From Bos javanicus (lineage: Eukaryota; Chordata; Mammalia; Artiodactyla; Bovidae), in the NCBI RefSeq assembly GCF_032452875.1, contig NC_083897.1:8538854-8602853 (forward strand): a DNA stretch of 64,000 nucleotides. The letters are read 5' to 3'. The position numbers were made by a program, and so were the translations under genes. This document shows, piece by piece, positions 10,343 through 22,609 of the stretch (position 1 is its first letter; each line of letters starts with the position of its first letter). The notes beneath the pieces were generated by a model, which worked only from the letters and a program-made list of their open reading frames with translations, ran no database searches and had not been told where the DNA came from.

Positions 10343-10573
10343 ACTAAGCATGAAGGACTGTGTATGCTAAGGACTTTAGACTTGAACTGTGGGTATTGAG
10401 GTATCAATGACGATCTTTTAAGTCGAGGGTTCATATGGTCAGACTAGGGCTTTAGAGAGATCACTTAGGCTGCAGTTCAGGGGGCAGGCTGGAGGGATAC
10501 CAGAGTGATGAACGAGAACCAATTTGGAGGCCAGATCATCACCAGTACCCTCACACATTAATGTAGTCATCCA
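10343..10573. other. Old dispersed-repeat-like intron sequence
   Basis: Blocks such as 'gatcacttaggctgcagttc' and 'gggcaggctggagggatacc' look like a decayed interspersed repeat of a family I cannot name. Confidence 0.35.
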
Positions 10574-10581
10574 GCCACCCA

Positions 10582-11079
10582 GTTCAGTTCAGTTCAGTCG
10601 CTCAGTTGTGTCCGACTCTTTGCGACCCCATGAATTGCAGCATGCTAGGCCTCCCTGCCCATCACCAACTCCCGGAATTCACCCAAACTCGTGTCCATCG
10701 AGTCAGTGATGCCATCTAGCCATCTCATCCTCTGTCGTCCCCTTCTCCTCCTGCCCCCAATCCCTCCCAGCATCAGGGTCTTTTCCAATGAGTCAACTCT
10801 TCGCATGAGGTGGCCAAAGTACTGGAGTTTCAGCTTCAGCATCAGTCCTTCCAGTGAACACCCAGGACTGATCTCCTTTAGAAGGGACTGGTTGGATCTC
10901 CTTGCAGTCCAAGGGACTTTCAAGAGTCTTCTCCAACACCACAGTTCAAAAAGTTCAATTTTTCGGCGCTCAGCTTTCTTCACAGTCCAACTCTCACATC
11001 CATACAGGACTACTGGAAAAACCATAGCCTTGACTAGATGGACCTTTGTTGGCAAAGTAATGTCTCTGCTTTTTAATAT
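10582..11079 (-). mobile_element. BovB (RTE) LINE 3' end with TSD
   Basis: On the minus strand it encodes the C-terminal part of the BovB protein (SRDITLPTKVHLVKAMVF; ELWCWRRLLKVPWTARRSNQ; LKLQYFGHLMRRVDSLEKTL), then the gaactgaact-type tail. It is strongly 5'-truncated. TSD gccaccca lies at 10574-10581 and 11080-11087. Confidence 0.95.
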
Positions 11080-11240
11080 GCCACCCAAACCCCTCACAAA
11101 TATCTGAGTGCTGATTCAGGCACAGTCCCTGCCCTCATGGTGCTTAGAGTTGGCTTTACTGTATCTCATGCTTTTTTGTATTTACAAAGCCCTTTGAGAG
11201 TCTAATTGAAGCTCTATACTCTCTCCCTAGAAAAGGACTC

Positions 11241-11480
11241 AGATGTGGTAGAAGAAAGTGGTTAGGAGCTCAGGTTTTGGAGGTAAGATTTCCTGGGTTC
11301 AAAATTCTGTTATTTTCTAGCTCTGTGACCCTGGAGCAAATCAGGTAACTTGTCTGAGCTTCAGTTTTGTCATCTAGAAATTGGGGATAGTAATATCTTC
11401 TCAAAAACTTATTATAGAAACTATACTAAAAAATCTACATAAAGCACTAAGCACACTGCCTGATACACAGAAAGAGCTCT
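11241..11480 (+). mobile_element. MIR relic
   Basis: Plus-strand MIR layout: gtggttaggagctcaggttt, 'ctagctctgtgaccctgg', 'gagcttcagttttgtcatct', 'gcacactgcctgatacac'. Confidence 0.75.
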
Positions 11481-11587
11481 GCAAAAAGCTACTTTTTATT
11501 ATGGAACATGCCTGTATTTCTTCACATTCCTGTTAAGACTACCTCAATGTTGTCTTCCTTGGCTATCTCATGAAGTTTCTCTCTTTG

Positions 11588-11707
11588 TCTTTTTTTGGCT
11601 TCACCATGGGGCATGTGGGATGTCCTAGTTCCCCAACCAGGGATCAAACGTGCACCCCCTGCACTGAAAGCATGGAGTCTTAACTACTGGACCATCAGGG
11701 AAGTCTC
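11588..11707 (-). mobile_element. CHR-2 type SINE
   Basis: Reverse CHR-2 signature: ggcatgtgggatgtcctagt, 'ccaaccagggatcaaac', 'taactactggaccatcaggg', 'aagtc'. Confidence 0.8.
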
Positions 11708-13181
11708 TCTCATAAACTCTTAAGTGCAGTCACTTTGTTATGCTCTTTCAAGGTTTCCCTTGCTTTTCTGTCACCAACCATTTCCTCCTTGTTCATTTAT
11801 TCCATTGCTTGGGAATCCTTTTAAGCCATGCATCCTCCAAGAAACATTTGGCTTATATTGGGATATATTATTTCACATATATTTGTCAGCCAGTTTCATG
11901 GCTAATATTTTAGCTTATTACTTAGTATCCCTACTGTTATTTGTAACAGTACTCTTGGTACAGTTCCAAGTGTTAGAACATGCTACTTATATATTTTCCT
12001 TTCTTTTGCCCCAAATAGCTCTCTATCCCATTTTAGGCATTATGCCAGGCACTAGGGAGCCAGTTCTAACCAAGACAAACTAGGCCCTGCCCTCATGAAG
12101 TTGACAATTTTTGGCTGACTTCATTTCCTTTGTTCTCCAATAGGTACAGGGTGTTAGTGACATAGAGCAGTAGACTGCTTCTGTTACATTCCATTATTTT
12201 ACGAAATTAACTTTCATGGAAGAGCCTGAGAAACATATCATGACTGTTACTATATTTTGCCATTGCTACCAAGTGCTAATAACTTCTTTTCCCCAAGTTC
12301 AACTGTGCTGAAGAAACCAGCTGTATCTCAAATGGCCCTGTCTCCCTGTCCTAAACAGGACACTTCTCATCTCTTTCCTTTTGTACATTTCCAGCCTTAT
12401 GGCTCATTTAAAAAACAACTGTTTGCTTCTGATCTCCGAGGCCTCTTCAGCAGGAGTTTCCAGGAAGCGTATGATGATCATTTCTGTAGTGCACCAACCC
12501 TGGGGAAGATGCAGTGATGGGACGTGATGCTCTCCACCAGGTGTGCTGCCAGCTCCATGTTAGATTTCCCCATGCTTCTAAAAGCTGACAACTCCAGATT
12601 GTTAGCATCACTTTTTGTCAGTTTTCAAATGGCCTTCTCATTTCTTGACACTGATACTGTCTGAGCTTCTTCAAAATTATAAAAGAGGGAAAAAACCGTC
12701 TGGAGAAAGTTTGGCTTTCTGCAATTGGAAGGCATGATGACACCTTTGAGAGTGATGGCCCTTACTGATCTTGCTTTTAAAAAGTGGAAATTATTAGAAG
12801 ATGAAATACACCAAGTCTACATGGACTTGTCAACTGGCAAATTATTTTCCATTATCTCATATTCACATTCTTGTGTTTCTCTGAATAACGGCTGGAGAGT
12901 TTGAGGAACCCCTCAACCTTTGGTCAGATGTCTCAGCTTGGTCTGTGTCCGTGGCTGCCTAATCAGAAAAACTGACCCTTAAGTCACATCACTCATGGCA
13001 GATGCATAGCCAGGATTAATCTAATCAAGAGTTACAGCTGGACTGATCTTTGCTGCAGAACCTATAGATTAAATCACATCTACCCCAATGTTTCAAGAAC
13101 ATTTTGGAAGTTGAGGAAAAAAAGCAAAGCAAAACAAACAAAAAAATTCCAAAGCAGACCTGGTATATTTCATATTGTAAT
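11708..13181. other. Intron stretch, mostly unique
   Basis: About 1.5 kb of AT-rich intron. Around 12025-12115 is a fragment of the same unnamed old repeat as near 9120. An A-rich tract lies at 13116-13146. Nothing coding is supported. Confidence 0.45.
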
Positions 13182-13194
13182 AATTTCCACTTTT

Positions 13195-13371
13195 ATTTAT
13201 TAATTATTTTTTAAATTTACTTATTTGACTGTGCCAGGTGTTAGCTGTAGCACATGGCATCTTTGATCTTAGTTGTGGCATGTGGGATCTAGTTCCCTGA
13301 TCAGGGATGGAACCTGGGGCCCCTGCATTGGGAGAGCTGTGTCTTAAACACTGGACCACCAGGGAAGTCCC
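13195..13371 (-). mobile_element. CHR-2 type SINE with TSD
   Basis: Reverse tail (tttatttattaattatt), body and tRNA-like head (actggaccaccagggaagtc). A perfect 13-bp TSD, aatttccactttt, lies at 13182-13194 and 13372-13384. Confidence 0.88.
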
Positions 13372-13599
13372 AATTTCCACTTTTTAAAAGGAAGATCAAC
13401 AAGAGCCACCACTCTGAAACAACATGTGCTTTCCAACTCCCCAAACCAAACTTTCTCTAGATGACTTTTATAAATTTGAAGAAGCTTAGACAGTATCAGG
13501 GTCAAAACAAAGTGTTGAATTTGTGGTTACTAAGATGCTGTGGCAGAGACTACCAGTTCTAGGGCTACCCTACCATTATTTCACTCTTTCCTCCTTAGT

Positions 13600-13824
13600 G
13601 CCTGTGTGCATGCTAAGTCTCTTTAGTCATGGTCGACTCTTTGCCATCCTATGGACTGTGGCCCACCAGGCTCCTCTGTCCATGGGATTCTCCAGGCAAG
13701 AATACTGGAGTGGGTTGCCGTTTTCCTCCTCCAATGGATCTTTCTGATCCAGGGATCGAAACTGAGTCTCCTGCGGCTCCTGCATTGATGGTGGATTCTT
13801 TACCACTGAGCCACCAGGGAAGCC
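13600..13824 (-). mobile_element. Bov-tA SINE with TSD
   Basis: Reverse Bov-tA from the tail (gctaagtctctttagtca) to the tRNA-like head (ccactgagccaccagggaag). Perfect TSD tttcctccttagt lies at 13587-13599 and 13825-13837. Confidence 0.92.
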
Positions 13825-13837
13825 TTTCCTCCTTAGT

Positions 13838-14236
13838 AGTATATATCTAATCTTCAAATTTGGGCACACTGCTGTCTAGAACAGAAGACATCCTAGCCTT
13901 ATTTGCAATTATCTGTAGCCATGTGATTAAGTTCAAGGCAATAAGATATAAGACAAGGTGAGAAAGTAGCCACACTTTTAAGTTGATGCTGCCTAAGGAG
14001 AGCTGACCCAACCGGAATGAGCCCCTCTTGCCCTTTCTTCCAGCATGCAGTATGGATATAAGCGGTGGTAATTTTAGCAGATGTCTTAGACCATGAGGTG
14101 GCCATGAAAATGAAAGGCATGCACCAAGATGGCAGGGCAGAATTCTAGGAGCCTGGGTCCCAGATGACCTCATAGAACTACCACCCAGTCCTGGACTGTG
14201 GATCAAGTCTGGCTGCTATCTTGCTTATGTCACAGT
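13838..14236. other. Old dispersed-repeat-like sequence
   Basis: Blocks such as 'ttagaccatgaggtggcc' and 'aggagcctgggtcccagatg' resemble an ancient interspersed repeat. I cannot name the family. Open frames here are not supported. Confidence 0.4.
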
Positions 14237-14302
14237 TGTGTGTGTGTGTGTGTGCGTGCGTGTGTGTGTGTGTGTGGCAGGGGGCGGGGGTGTGTGTGTG
14301 CG
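14237..14302. repeat. (GT)n microsatellite, interrupted
   Basis: Alternating GT/GC runs are interrupted by gggggcgggg. Confidence 0.95.
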
Positions 14303-15094
14303 ACATTCTGTTCTTCTCAGCTGAATCCAATCACAACCAAGAAAATGCTCTGTTAGGCTTTGTTTGTGTCTGGCGCTACTGGTCAAACTGGTCTAGCAAA
14401 TTTCTAGGTTTACATCTCTGTGATAGATGACCAGTGTTTGCAAAATTAAATTAAATTGACATAAATTAATGCCCCGAAAGTGGCTGACACCAGAGCCAAA
14501 GCCCACTAGGGCAGCCCTTTGTTATGAGGATGACTAACTTGGTGATTAACCTCAAGCCTTCCTGTGTACCCAGAGCTCCATCTTCGGGTATTTCAAGCTG
14601 TTCCTCCAGTTCTGTGACTCATTCAGATCCAATGCTTCTCCATTATACCATAAATACTTGTTTGCCTTCCTTTGTTTTCTATTAGGGCTGTGAGTCGTCA
14701 AGCACAGGAATGAGGACTCATTCATATTTGTATTTCCAGTATTTGGTATTACAGTTGGCAAATGCTTGTTGAAGGAAAACATTAGTGCCTCACTAACTGT
14801 AACATTTTCAGTCCATGAAAGCATTTTAGAAATTGTAAAACACAAATAAGCTCTAAGAAAAACCAACTTTCATCAACATGTTTGAGTTAGTGAATCTGGG
14901 TTTCCAGAGACCCACTGAGGTTAATGGGAATGGCCATATTCCCTCAATCTTAAATTTTAAGTTTTCTGAAATGAGGTTGTGTCTTATAATAAATACATAC
15001 ATTTAATGGAGTATCTCTCCTTACTACCTAAAGTTATCAAATTGATGCCATGTCTTAGAATACATGGTGTCTTAGAATTGAGGAAATATTTCTA
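14303..15094. other. Unique intron sequence
   Basis: AT-rich, with a possible diverged minus-strand MIR/L2 fragment near 14620-14790. No coding signal is supported. Confidence 0.4.
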
Positions 15095-15385
15095 CTTTGG
15101 TCCACAGACTTCGAGGATCCCTGAGAGTCTTCCAAGGAGGTCTGTGAGGTCAAAACTGTTCTTAATACTATTTGCTTTTTGTACTTTCTTATGAGTATAC
15201 AGTGGAGTTTTCTGGAAGGTGCCTGAGGCTACTATAGCTTTATGTTTAAAAAATTTACACTTTTAATTTCTAATAAGATAAATATTAATAGATAAAACCC
15301 ACACAGAGAAAACCTCTTTGAAGTCTCCAGCAATTTTTAGAAGGGTCGAGGGGTCCTGACACAAAAAGAGCTTGAGAATAGGAAA
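15095..15385 (+). mobile_element. hAT-like DNA transposon relic
   Basis: The sequence has the order seen in an old hAT non-autonomous family: ggtctgtgaggtcaaaactg, 'gtatacagtggagttttctgg', 'aattttta', 'gggtcctgacacaaaaagag', 'cttgagaat'. The exact family is uncertain. Confidence 0.5.
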
Positions 15386-16017
15386 GAGTGAATGAAACCA
15401 CTCTGTTACATGAGAGTTTCATTCACACTTATTAAGAAAAAAGTACATATCTCTTCCAAGATGGTTCCTGTGGCCATGAGCTCAGTCCAAAAGCACAATG
15501 ACAGAGTGGCTGAAAAATCTCTCCTTCCTCTAGAGACCCAAGGCCTGATGGGTGCTATAAAAGTTTGTTCTTAGAGGCTCCCTCAGAGCAATCAGCACGT
15601 GCACACTCTGTATGAGTCTGCTGTGTAATTGCCACTACCTCATCTTAATAACAGGCATAATTGCTCTGAGTTTCCGTCACCCTTTCTTGCATCTCCTCTC
15701 TGAAGCCTCAATTTTAGAAATGGCACTTGTGAATACACAAAATGTTTAACCACTTCCAGTTTTCAATTTACAGTCAAAGTCATCTATCAGCAGGAGATGA
15801 AGGCCCAGTGTGAAAACTACAGAATGTCCTTCAGACTCCACAGCTAATTTGTTTGTAAATTTGATTGTTATTGTAACAAGAACATATTGTACATGATGCT
15901 ACTTGCCAATTTACTATTTGTATCTCTCTGTTTCTTGGGTTTTATCATTAGAGTCAAAGAACTTAACCCCTTCAGCACTTCTGTGAGTGGGGAGAGGAAC
16001 GTGAAAGCTTTACCGTT
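15386..16017. other. Unique intron sequence
   Basis: I see nothing supportable apart from ordinary AT-rich intron. Confidence 0.4.
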
Positions 16018-16041
16018 TTTGTGTGTGTGTGTGTGTGTGTG
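16018..16041. repeat. (TG)n microsatellite
   Basis: About eleven TG units. Confidence 0.95.
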
Positions 16042-16072
16042 AGTTTTTATTTCAATTCAATTTTATATGTAT

Positions 16073-16293
16073 TTCTTTTGTTGTTGTTGTTATCAAAAAA
16101 TAACTTTTTGGGATATGGACCACTTTTAAAGGCTTTATTGAATCTATCACAATATGGCTTCTGTTTTATGCTTTGGTTTCTTGACTGTGAGGCATGTGGG
16201 ATCTTAGCTCCTCCGCCAGGGATCAAACTGACATTGGAAGTCAGTTCGCATTGGAAGGCAAAGTCTTAACCACTGGATTGTCAGGCAATTCCC
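16073..16293 (-). mobile_element. CHR-2 type SINE with TSD
   Basis: Reverse CHR-2 body (gaggcatgtgggatcttagc, 'gccagggatcaaactgac', 'ttaaccactggattgtcagg'). Probable 9-bp TSD tatatgtat lies at 16064-16072 and 16294-16302. Confidence 0.75.
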
Positions 16294-16308
16294 TATATGT
16301 ATCTTAAA

Positions 16309-16522
16309 CTCCCTGGTGGCTCAGATGGTAAAGAATCTGCCCTGCAGTGCAGGAGACCTGGGTTCAATCCGTGGGTTGGGAAGATTCCCTGGAGAAGGGA
16401 ATGGCTATCCACTCCAGTATTCTTGCCTGGGAAATCCCATGGATAGAGGAGCCTGGCGGGCTACAGTCCATGGGGTTACAAAGAGTTGGACATGACTGAG
16501 TGACTAATGCTTTCACTTTTTC
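16309..16522 (+). mobile_element. Bov-tA SINE with TSD
   Basis: Full-length tRNA-like head to tail (tgactaatgctttcactttt). TSD atcttaaa lies at 16301-16308 and 16523-16530, so it landed at the edge of the neighbouring CHR-2 insertion. Confidence 0.88.
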
Positions 16523-16530
16523 ATCTTAAA

Positions 16531-18017
16531 TTCCCACTATATATTCAGCACTGTGGGAGATACACACATTGAAGGGGAGACAACCAGAGAACAGTCCAAG
16601 GTAACATGAAATCCCCCGTGAGACCAGGTGATAAGACCATGCATTCAGAGAGAATTTAGAGTAAGGAGAAGACCACTGTAGGTCTTCATACAGTGGAGGT
16701 AGGGCTTACATCCTCCTGAGAGCCAAGGCTTTGCCTACCTGTAGGACCCAGGGACTTTGAAGAAGCCCCTGGAATCATTCTGTAGCATTTCTTCCTGTTG
16801 AGCAGTTGCAGAAACGTGTCTGTTGCAGGTTGTTAATATTATAGAATTGGCTCGACAGGATAGACCAAGCTTCCAATTCCCTTTGGCACCTAAAGCAATT
16901 TACAGGCCAGAAGTATGACTGCATGGCTTTTATGAAATGGCCTGATTTCATTGATCAGCCACTTGGAGATTATGTTTTCATTTCTGTAGCTACTGCTAAC
17001 CCTGCTTTCCGGTATAATATTTCAGGAAGGAACTATTAAAACATTTCACCATGGCAATGTTTAGAAGTGGGCAGGGTTCTAAAGGGGAAGAGAAATATCA
17101 CAAGTCATGATTGCTCTACTCAAAAGTTCATTTCAAGTTAGACTAGAATTCCACAGATTGTGTCTCATCTTAACTCGGTAATGTTTCCAAATGATAAGGA
17201 CACTAATAAGAACAGATGGCCTAATGAACATTTAGAGGGAAGATTTAACTGGTCTTATTTTCATTAGGCCTCCAGTGCGCTTCCGGGTTTTGCCCACCAC
17301 TTCCCTGTGTGTAATACAAAACAGCACGTCTTCAACAGATGGCCCAGCTCAGGCTCATGCTTCCAGAACTCTGGAGACTGGCCACCTGACCGCTTACCAT
17401 GTGTACAGAATCATTTAAGGAAGCAGACAGGCTACAGACTTGAGCCTGAACAAAAGCAAAAAATAGTGATGACCCGAGCTTCAACAAGAGGGGAGTCAGT
17501 CACTCTCACAAACACATTGAGCAGCTCTGGTTGAGGACTCCCCATAACGGCTTCTTATGGATTCCCAGCAATGATGAAATCCTCTGTGGCAAACAGTCCA
17601 CTCTAATTAATGTTTCCTCCAAACTGTAGCCACATCTGAGTGACTCCAGCAGGAACAATGACATGGAAATCTAACACCTCATTGCACAGTGTGCTAGTGA
17701 GCGATCAGCTTGCAGCCCCAGACTCACCCCTTTAACGGCACTGCTCTGTGATACTGGGGTTGGGACTCTGCAAACTCCATTTCTTTTCTTTTTTTTTTCC
17801 CCCAGCTGGCTTTTTGATAGATCCTGCCAATGTGGGAGCTAAAGGAATTCTGCTGTAACTGTAGCCCTTCCTACTGAGCGGCAGTAACTGGCTGCACTTT
17901 CCATACTCACATCAGCCTCATCACACGCCCTCAGAGTGACCAGAAGCAGCCCAAAGCAGTGGCATCCTCTTCTCAGAGGAGTAGGTACCACTTCAATGGA
18001 TCAAGTCCTCCCTCATC
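16531..18017. other. Repeat-poor intron block
   Basis: About 1.5 kb without a recognised repeat. The part from 17270 to 17990 has a balanced base composition and several CpGs. It is a candidate regulatory stretch but carries no decisive motif. Confidence 0.45.
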
Positions 18018-18127
18018 TCAGTATTCTTGCCTGGAGAATCCCATGGAGAGAGGAGCCTGGTGGGCTACAATCCATGGGGTTGCAAAGAGTCAGACATGAC
18101 TGAAATGACTTAGCACGCACACATATA
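18018..18127 (+). mobile_element. Bov-A type SINE fragment
   Basis: Core from agtattcttgcctggagaat through the 'ggttgcaaagagtcagacat' block to the tail; the tRNA-like head is missing. Confidence 0.85.
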
Positions 18128-18970
18128 GCCCTCTTGGTTCTGACAATTTCAACCCCTTCCTCTGTTTCCACAGCCCTAGAGGTGGTGGCTGCAGGTATTC
18201 TCTCTCTTGTTTTGCAACCCCCTAACACCTGTGCAGCCCATTCCCTCTATTCAATTTCCTTCTGTTAAAATGACTAATGTGCTTTCTGTTTTTCTGACTG
18301 GATCTTTAGAGATATTCACAGCATCAGCTCATATACAAGGACAGAGGAAGAGCAATACCCACTGCAGGACACTGGTCATAGAAAACTAGTAAAATTGAGC
18401 CAGAACCAGCAAAGACTCTGGTACTGAGAGAATTTCTTAGTCACTAGCATCCTTGGTTTATCTCCTGGTCTGTGAACCTGCCATTTCCAGAAAATATCTA
18501 CATAAAATAAACCCACTGTGTGTGGACTTGAATGAAGTTGGTTGTGACTGACTTTAACCAGGGCTTCTCTGACTCTCAGGAACTGCCATGTTGATGCCCT
18601 TGTTGCTGAAAAGCTTCTCACTCTTGTGATTTTTGAGGATGATTTCATGATGGATCATTCTACTCTCCCATACATCTTTTGAAGACACAGTTCGTACTTA
18701 ACGGTTCATAAAGTGGGCCCATGACAATATTTCCTGTGTGCTTAGAATTTACTTATAAATAATAATACATTGGGCATTTACTACTAAATATCTTTTATAT
18801 TCTCTCTTGCTGTATCCTTGTCAGAAATTGGGATTGTTCCTTCAGAATCCTTTTCCCCTTGATTTGGAATGGGAATGTATTCTGAGGTGGCCCAAATGCA
18901 CACCTAGTCGGCTGATGCATCTCAAGAAAAACATCTCTCAGCAGGTGCGGCCTCTTTGTAAGTGTATTAT
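18128..18970. other. Unique intron sequence
   Basis: I see nothing supportable here. Open frames lack recognisable products. Confidence 0.4.
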
Positions 18971-19166
18971 ACCAGTCGTTCCCAGTCATTTTGGTGCCGG
19001 GGACTGGTTTCATGGAAAACAAATTTTCCATGGACTGCAGGGAGGGGGATGGTTTCTGGATGATTCAAGAACATTACATTCATTGTGTATTTATTTCTAT
19101 TATTATGACATCAGCTCCACCTCAGATCATCAGGCATTAGATCTCGGATGTTGGGGACCCTTGTTT
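18971..19166 (-). mobile_element. MER1-type hAT MITE
   Basis: The reversed MER1 pattern is clear: 'ttttggtgccggggactgg', a perfect palindrome catggaaaa/ttttccatg at 19010-19032, 'cagatcatcaggcattagat' and the terminal 'gttggggacccttg'. Parts of the interior are missing. Confidence 0.75.
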
Positions 19167-20890
19167 TATAACCTCACGTGTTCACTTTTGCAAATATACT
19201 AACTTTTGCATGAAAGGATGACACTACTGATGACAGCCAACAGAACTTTCTCTTTGAATTGTGCTTCCATTTAATAAAGATGTGTTGGCACTGATTCAGG
19301 CACTTTCCCCTCCCAAAGTTAATAGAGAGTAAGTCTACTTTTATTTTTTAAATTTTTTTGTAAGTCTACTTTTAAAGATAAAGTCTGAACGATAGGCCAA
19401 TAGGCTCACATTGGGACTCGGTCCAAGGTGTTGGCCATATAAGCCCTAGATACTCACCACTGAATTTGCCAACCAAATATTTCTGCATCTTAGAGAGTTT
19501 CAGGTTTATTTCAGGTCATGGCGCCTGCCAGGCAAAATGTGTGTAAGACTGAGTGGTTCAAACGTAGTTTGCAAGCTTTGCATCTTGTGACTCTCTCTGA
19601 ATTTTGAAGATGCTTTCCCTCTGGTGCTTAATAGTTTTAATAAGAGCTAACATGCCATTGTCCTTTGTGTGGAAAGAGGACACTGCTAAGGGAGTTTTAT
19701 TTATGGGATAAATTATGTTTTCGATATAGCATTGAGCACGGTACTTGACTTTTATTTTAAGGGCTCTGACAACTCTGGCTATTTGCTTGTGTGCAGACAT
19801 TTCAGCAGAATTTGGCTGTGCTGGAGTTGAAGATGTTGGCCTGCTGTTCTTTATTTCTTATGTAAACAACCACGTGTTCACTTTGGAGGGAGCAATAATG
19901 CAAATATCTCAGGTAATAGCTTATTCTACCCCGGTTATGATTTTACCTAAGAGAATTAAAGTGCAGTTAAAAAAAAAAAGAGTTTGAATGAATTTGGAGA
20001 AGGGAAATGATTGATATTTAAAGGAACTCTGTGGAGAATTTTACTGTAAAGCTTCTCTCAGTTTATAATTTTGTTAAATTTGGGTTTTTACACATTTGAA
20101 TTTTTCAAATTGATTGACATGCTTTGGAACCTGAATATCTTGATAAAAAAGAAAAAGATAAAGCAACTCACAGACTAAGCTTGCTTCAAAAATCCTAGGA
20201 CACTGCTGTCTTTCTTATTATGAATATATCAGCCTCATAACTTCTTTCCTTTTGATTTTCCACTTACCTGGGGGCCTTTCTTTTGTCTTGGGAGAGTCAT
20301 ATCCTTCGTGTTGACCTAGATAAACTATGTCTTCCTACTTATGTACTTTCATATTAAATTTTTTGTGTGAAATTGACCCACGTAGAATGGCCATCCACTG
20401 AATGAGCTGCTCTTTTACCTCCTGATTTCAAAGCTGGAAGATGATCTAAAACCTCTACATCTCAAAGTCACAGATGTATGACACTCATACTACATCCCAA
20501 CCGTAGCTCCACAGTCAGTGAGACCCTTCTTGAAAGTAGAAAGAAAATGAAGGATTTGGGGCACCATTCAATGACTAGCGTAAACATGCTTTAAGTGATC
20601 TAGATAGAGCTTTTCATATCAGCATTAGGCAGATAAAACATTCTGTGAAGGTCACAGCAGATTAAGAGCCATCTCTGGAGCATATGCTTGCTACAGGCCA
20701 TCAAACTCATCTACAAGTATTTGCATGGCTCTCTGAGAAGGTCCACCTATGTACAAAGGACAAAAGGGAAGATTATACAGTTTCTATAGCAGTTCCAAAC
20801 TTCTTGGCCCTTTGAAAACATCTTGGTTCTGTAAATGATCTGTTCAATTTTCTATTCTGTGAATGGAAGGTCAAATACTACAGCCAGTGC
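19167..20890. other. Repeat-poor intron block
   Basis: About 1.7 kb of AT-rich sequence without recognised mobile elements or coding regions. It includes an A-tract at 19969-19979. Confidence 0.45.
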
Positions 20891-21245
20891 TGCTGCTGTT
20901 TCTCCTCCTGCTAATTCATTGAGCACTTATGAGTCACGTACTTTGCTAAGTGATTTTTTTTTTGGCTGTGTTCTGAGGCATGTGGGATAGATAGTTTCCC
21001 AACCAGGGATCAAACCCACATCCCCTTTATTGGAAGGCAGAGTTGTAATCATTGGATCGCTGGGGAAGTCCTGCTAAGTAGGTGATCTTTTAAAAATATA
21101 TTATCTCATTTAGTCCTCACAACTTTCTTATAGAGAAAAACATCATTATCATCCCCACTGACAGGTACAGAATTTCCCCCAGAGGGACACATCCAGCAAG
21201 TGGTGGAGCTGGGACCCAAATCCATGTGGTCTGTGTTCCCACACA
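20891..21245 (-). mobile_element. MIR relic split by a SINE
   Basis: The left part (aattcattgagcacttatga) and right part (atctcatttagtcctcacaa, 'tcatccccactgacaggtac', 'gtggtggagctgggacc') form one reverse MIR. It is interrupted by the CHR-2 SINE at 20952-21071. Confidence 0.75.
20952..21071 (-). mobile_element. CHR-2 type SINE inside MIR
   Basis: Reverse CHR-2 (ggcatgtgggatagatagtt, 'caaccagggatcaaaccc', 'tggatcgctggggaagtc'). TSD tgctaagt lies at 20944-20951 and 21072-21079. Confidence 0.85.
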
Positions 21246-22254
21246 GTCTACTTTACTGACTTCTAATATGAACTTTTATTATGAAGGAGAGTCTACCCTC
21301 AAGGCCTGATTTTGTCTCTTGCACCCTGTATTAAAGGATTAGAGAAAAGTTTGGCTCTCTTTTTGCAGTTTCAGAAGGTGTTTTCCTGCATTGGACAGAG
21401 CAAGGAGAGTAGCTTTGGACTGAGTGAGCAATAAATAACATTATCCAGGAATGCATTTAAATTAGCGACTGAAAACCACAGATACTACAAAATCAGAAGA
21501 ATGACCTTGCAGACTTTTTTGTTCTTGTGTCCTCCCATTTTAACAAGTGCATGATGAATCAACAGAAAATATTTCCTGAAGATGCCAATTAACACCTTAC
21601 ATCATCCCTTATATTTGTAAAGCAGTTCATACTTTCCAAGTGCTTTTATATATAAAAAAAAAGCGATGTCACTTAATCAACAATTGGGTCATTTATTGAA
21701 TTAGCCTTCATAAGGAGGAATAATTAACTGGCTTTAAAATTCTACTGTCTGTTTTCCAAGTGTAGTGCTGAATCTGAAATGACAGAATCTGAAATGACAG
21801 CAACTTCTTTGGGGTCAAGAAGTAGACAAAGACAATTTAATTTTTTAAAATATATTGCCATATTTCAAAGGACAACAGAATAAATGATTCAAAAATAGAT
21901 GTTCTCTTCTTCAAATATAGAGATGGCAACTAAAAACATTGTTTATTTTGCACTATTATGTAATTTTCAGCCACAAATGCTAATGGATCATTCCTTTATA
22001 GGTGAGTAATATGAAAAGCCTCTAGGGACTCCTACAGTCAACTTTTTTTTAAAAAATGGTTCTTAGTGCTGTTTGATTCTGTCAGATCAGAATCTGAACA
22101 ACATTAACATTAACTGTCATCTCATGCTGTGTGATAGCATAATTTGATTGCTGTATAGATGGAGGGTTGTGAAACCTTTCCACTCACCTAACTGATGGTG
22201 CAAAGGGAAATATAAAACCCAAGGTTACATGTAATGCCACATGACCTCTCTCTT
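21246..22254. other. Unique AT-rich intron; 15-bp tandem copy
   Basis: Mostly unique. The 15-mer gaatctgaaatgaca occurs twice in direct tandem within 21770-21800. No gene content. Confidence 0.5.
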
Positions 22255-22329
22255 CACTTCTGATCAAGACCAACATTTTACAATTGCAAGTGCCTTTCCA
22301 AAAACAAAGTTCTTTCATATTTGTTTTCT

Positions 22330-22505
22330 TGTTTAACTATCCCAATAGCCTTAGGAGACAAGGCAGGGTTTTATCTCACTTCCTAATGTTGAGGAAGCGC
22401 AGACACAGAGACCTTAAGTAACTTGCTTGAGGTTGCACTGCTAATAAATGGCAGAATCTGGACTCACACCTGGGACTGTCTATGTTCTCTCTACTAGACA
22501 CGCTC
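22330..22505 (-). mobile_element. MIR relic
   Basis: Reverse MIR layout: 'cccaatagccttaggaga', 'cagagaccttaagtaacttg', 'ttgcactgctaataaatggc', 'agaatctggactcacacctg'. Confidence 0.7.
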
Positions 22506-22609
22506 CCGTAGGCAAAGGGAAGTCGGTGGTTAGGGAATCGTCCAGAGAACTTTAGTAAAATATCCCCTAGTACTCTTGAAGATGTGAATGATTGTTCCAA
22601 GGTTATAAA

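Noticed and set aside
10645..11097. Minus-strand 150-codon frame as a gene
   Set aside because: It is the C-terminal part of a truncated BovB LINE with TSD gccaccca.
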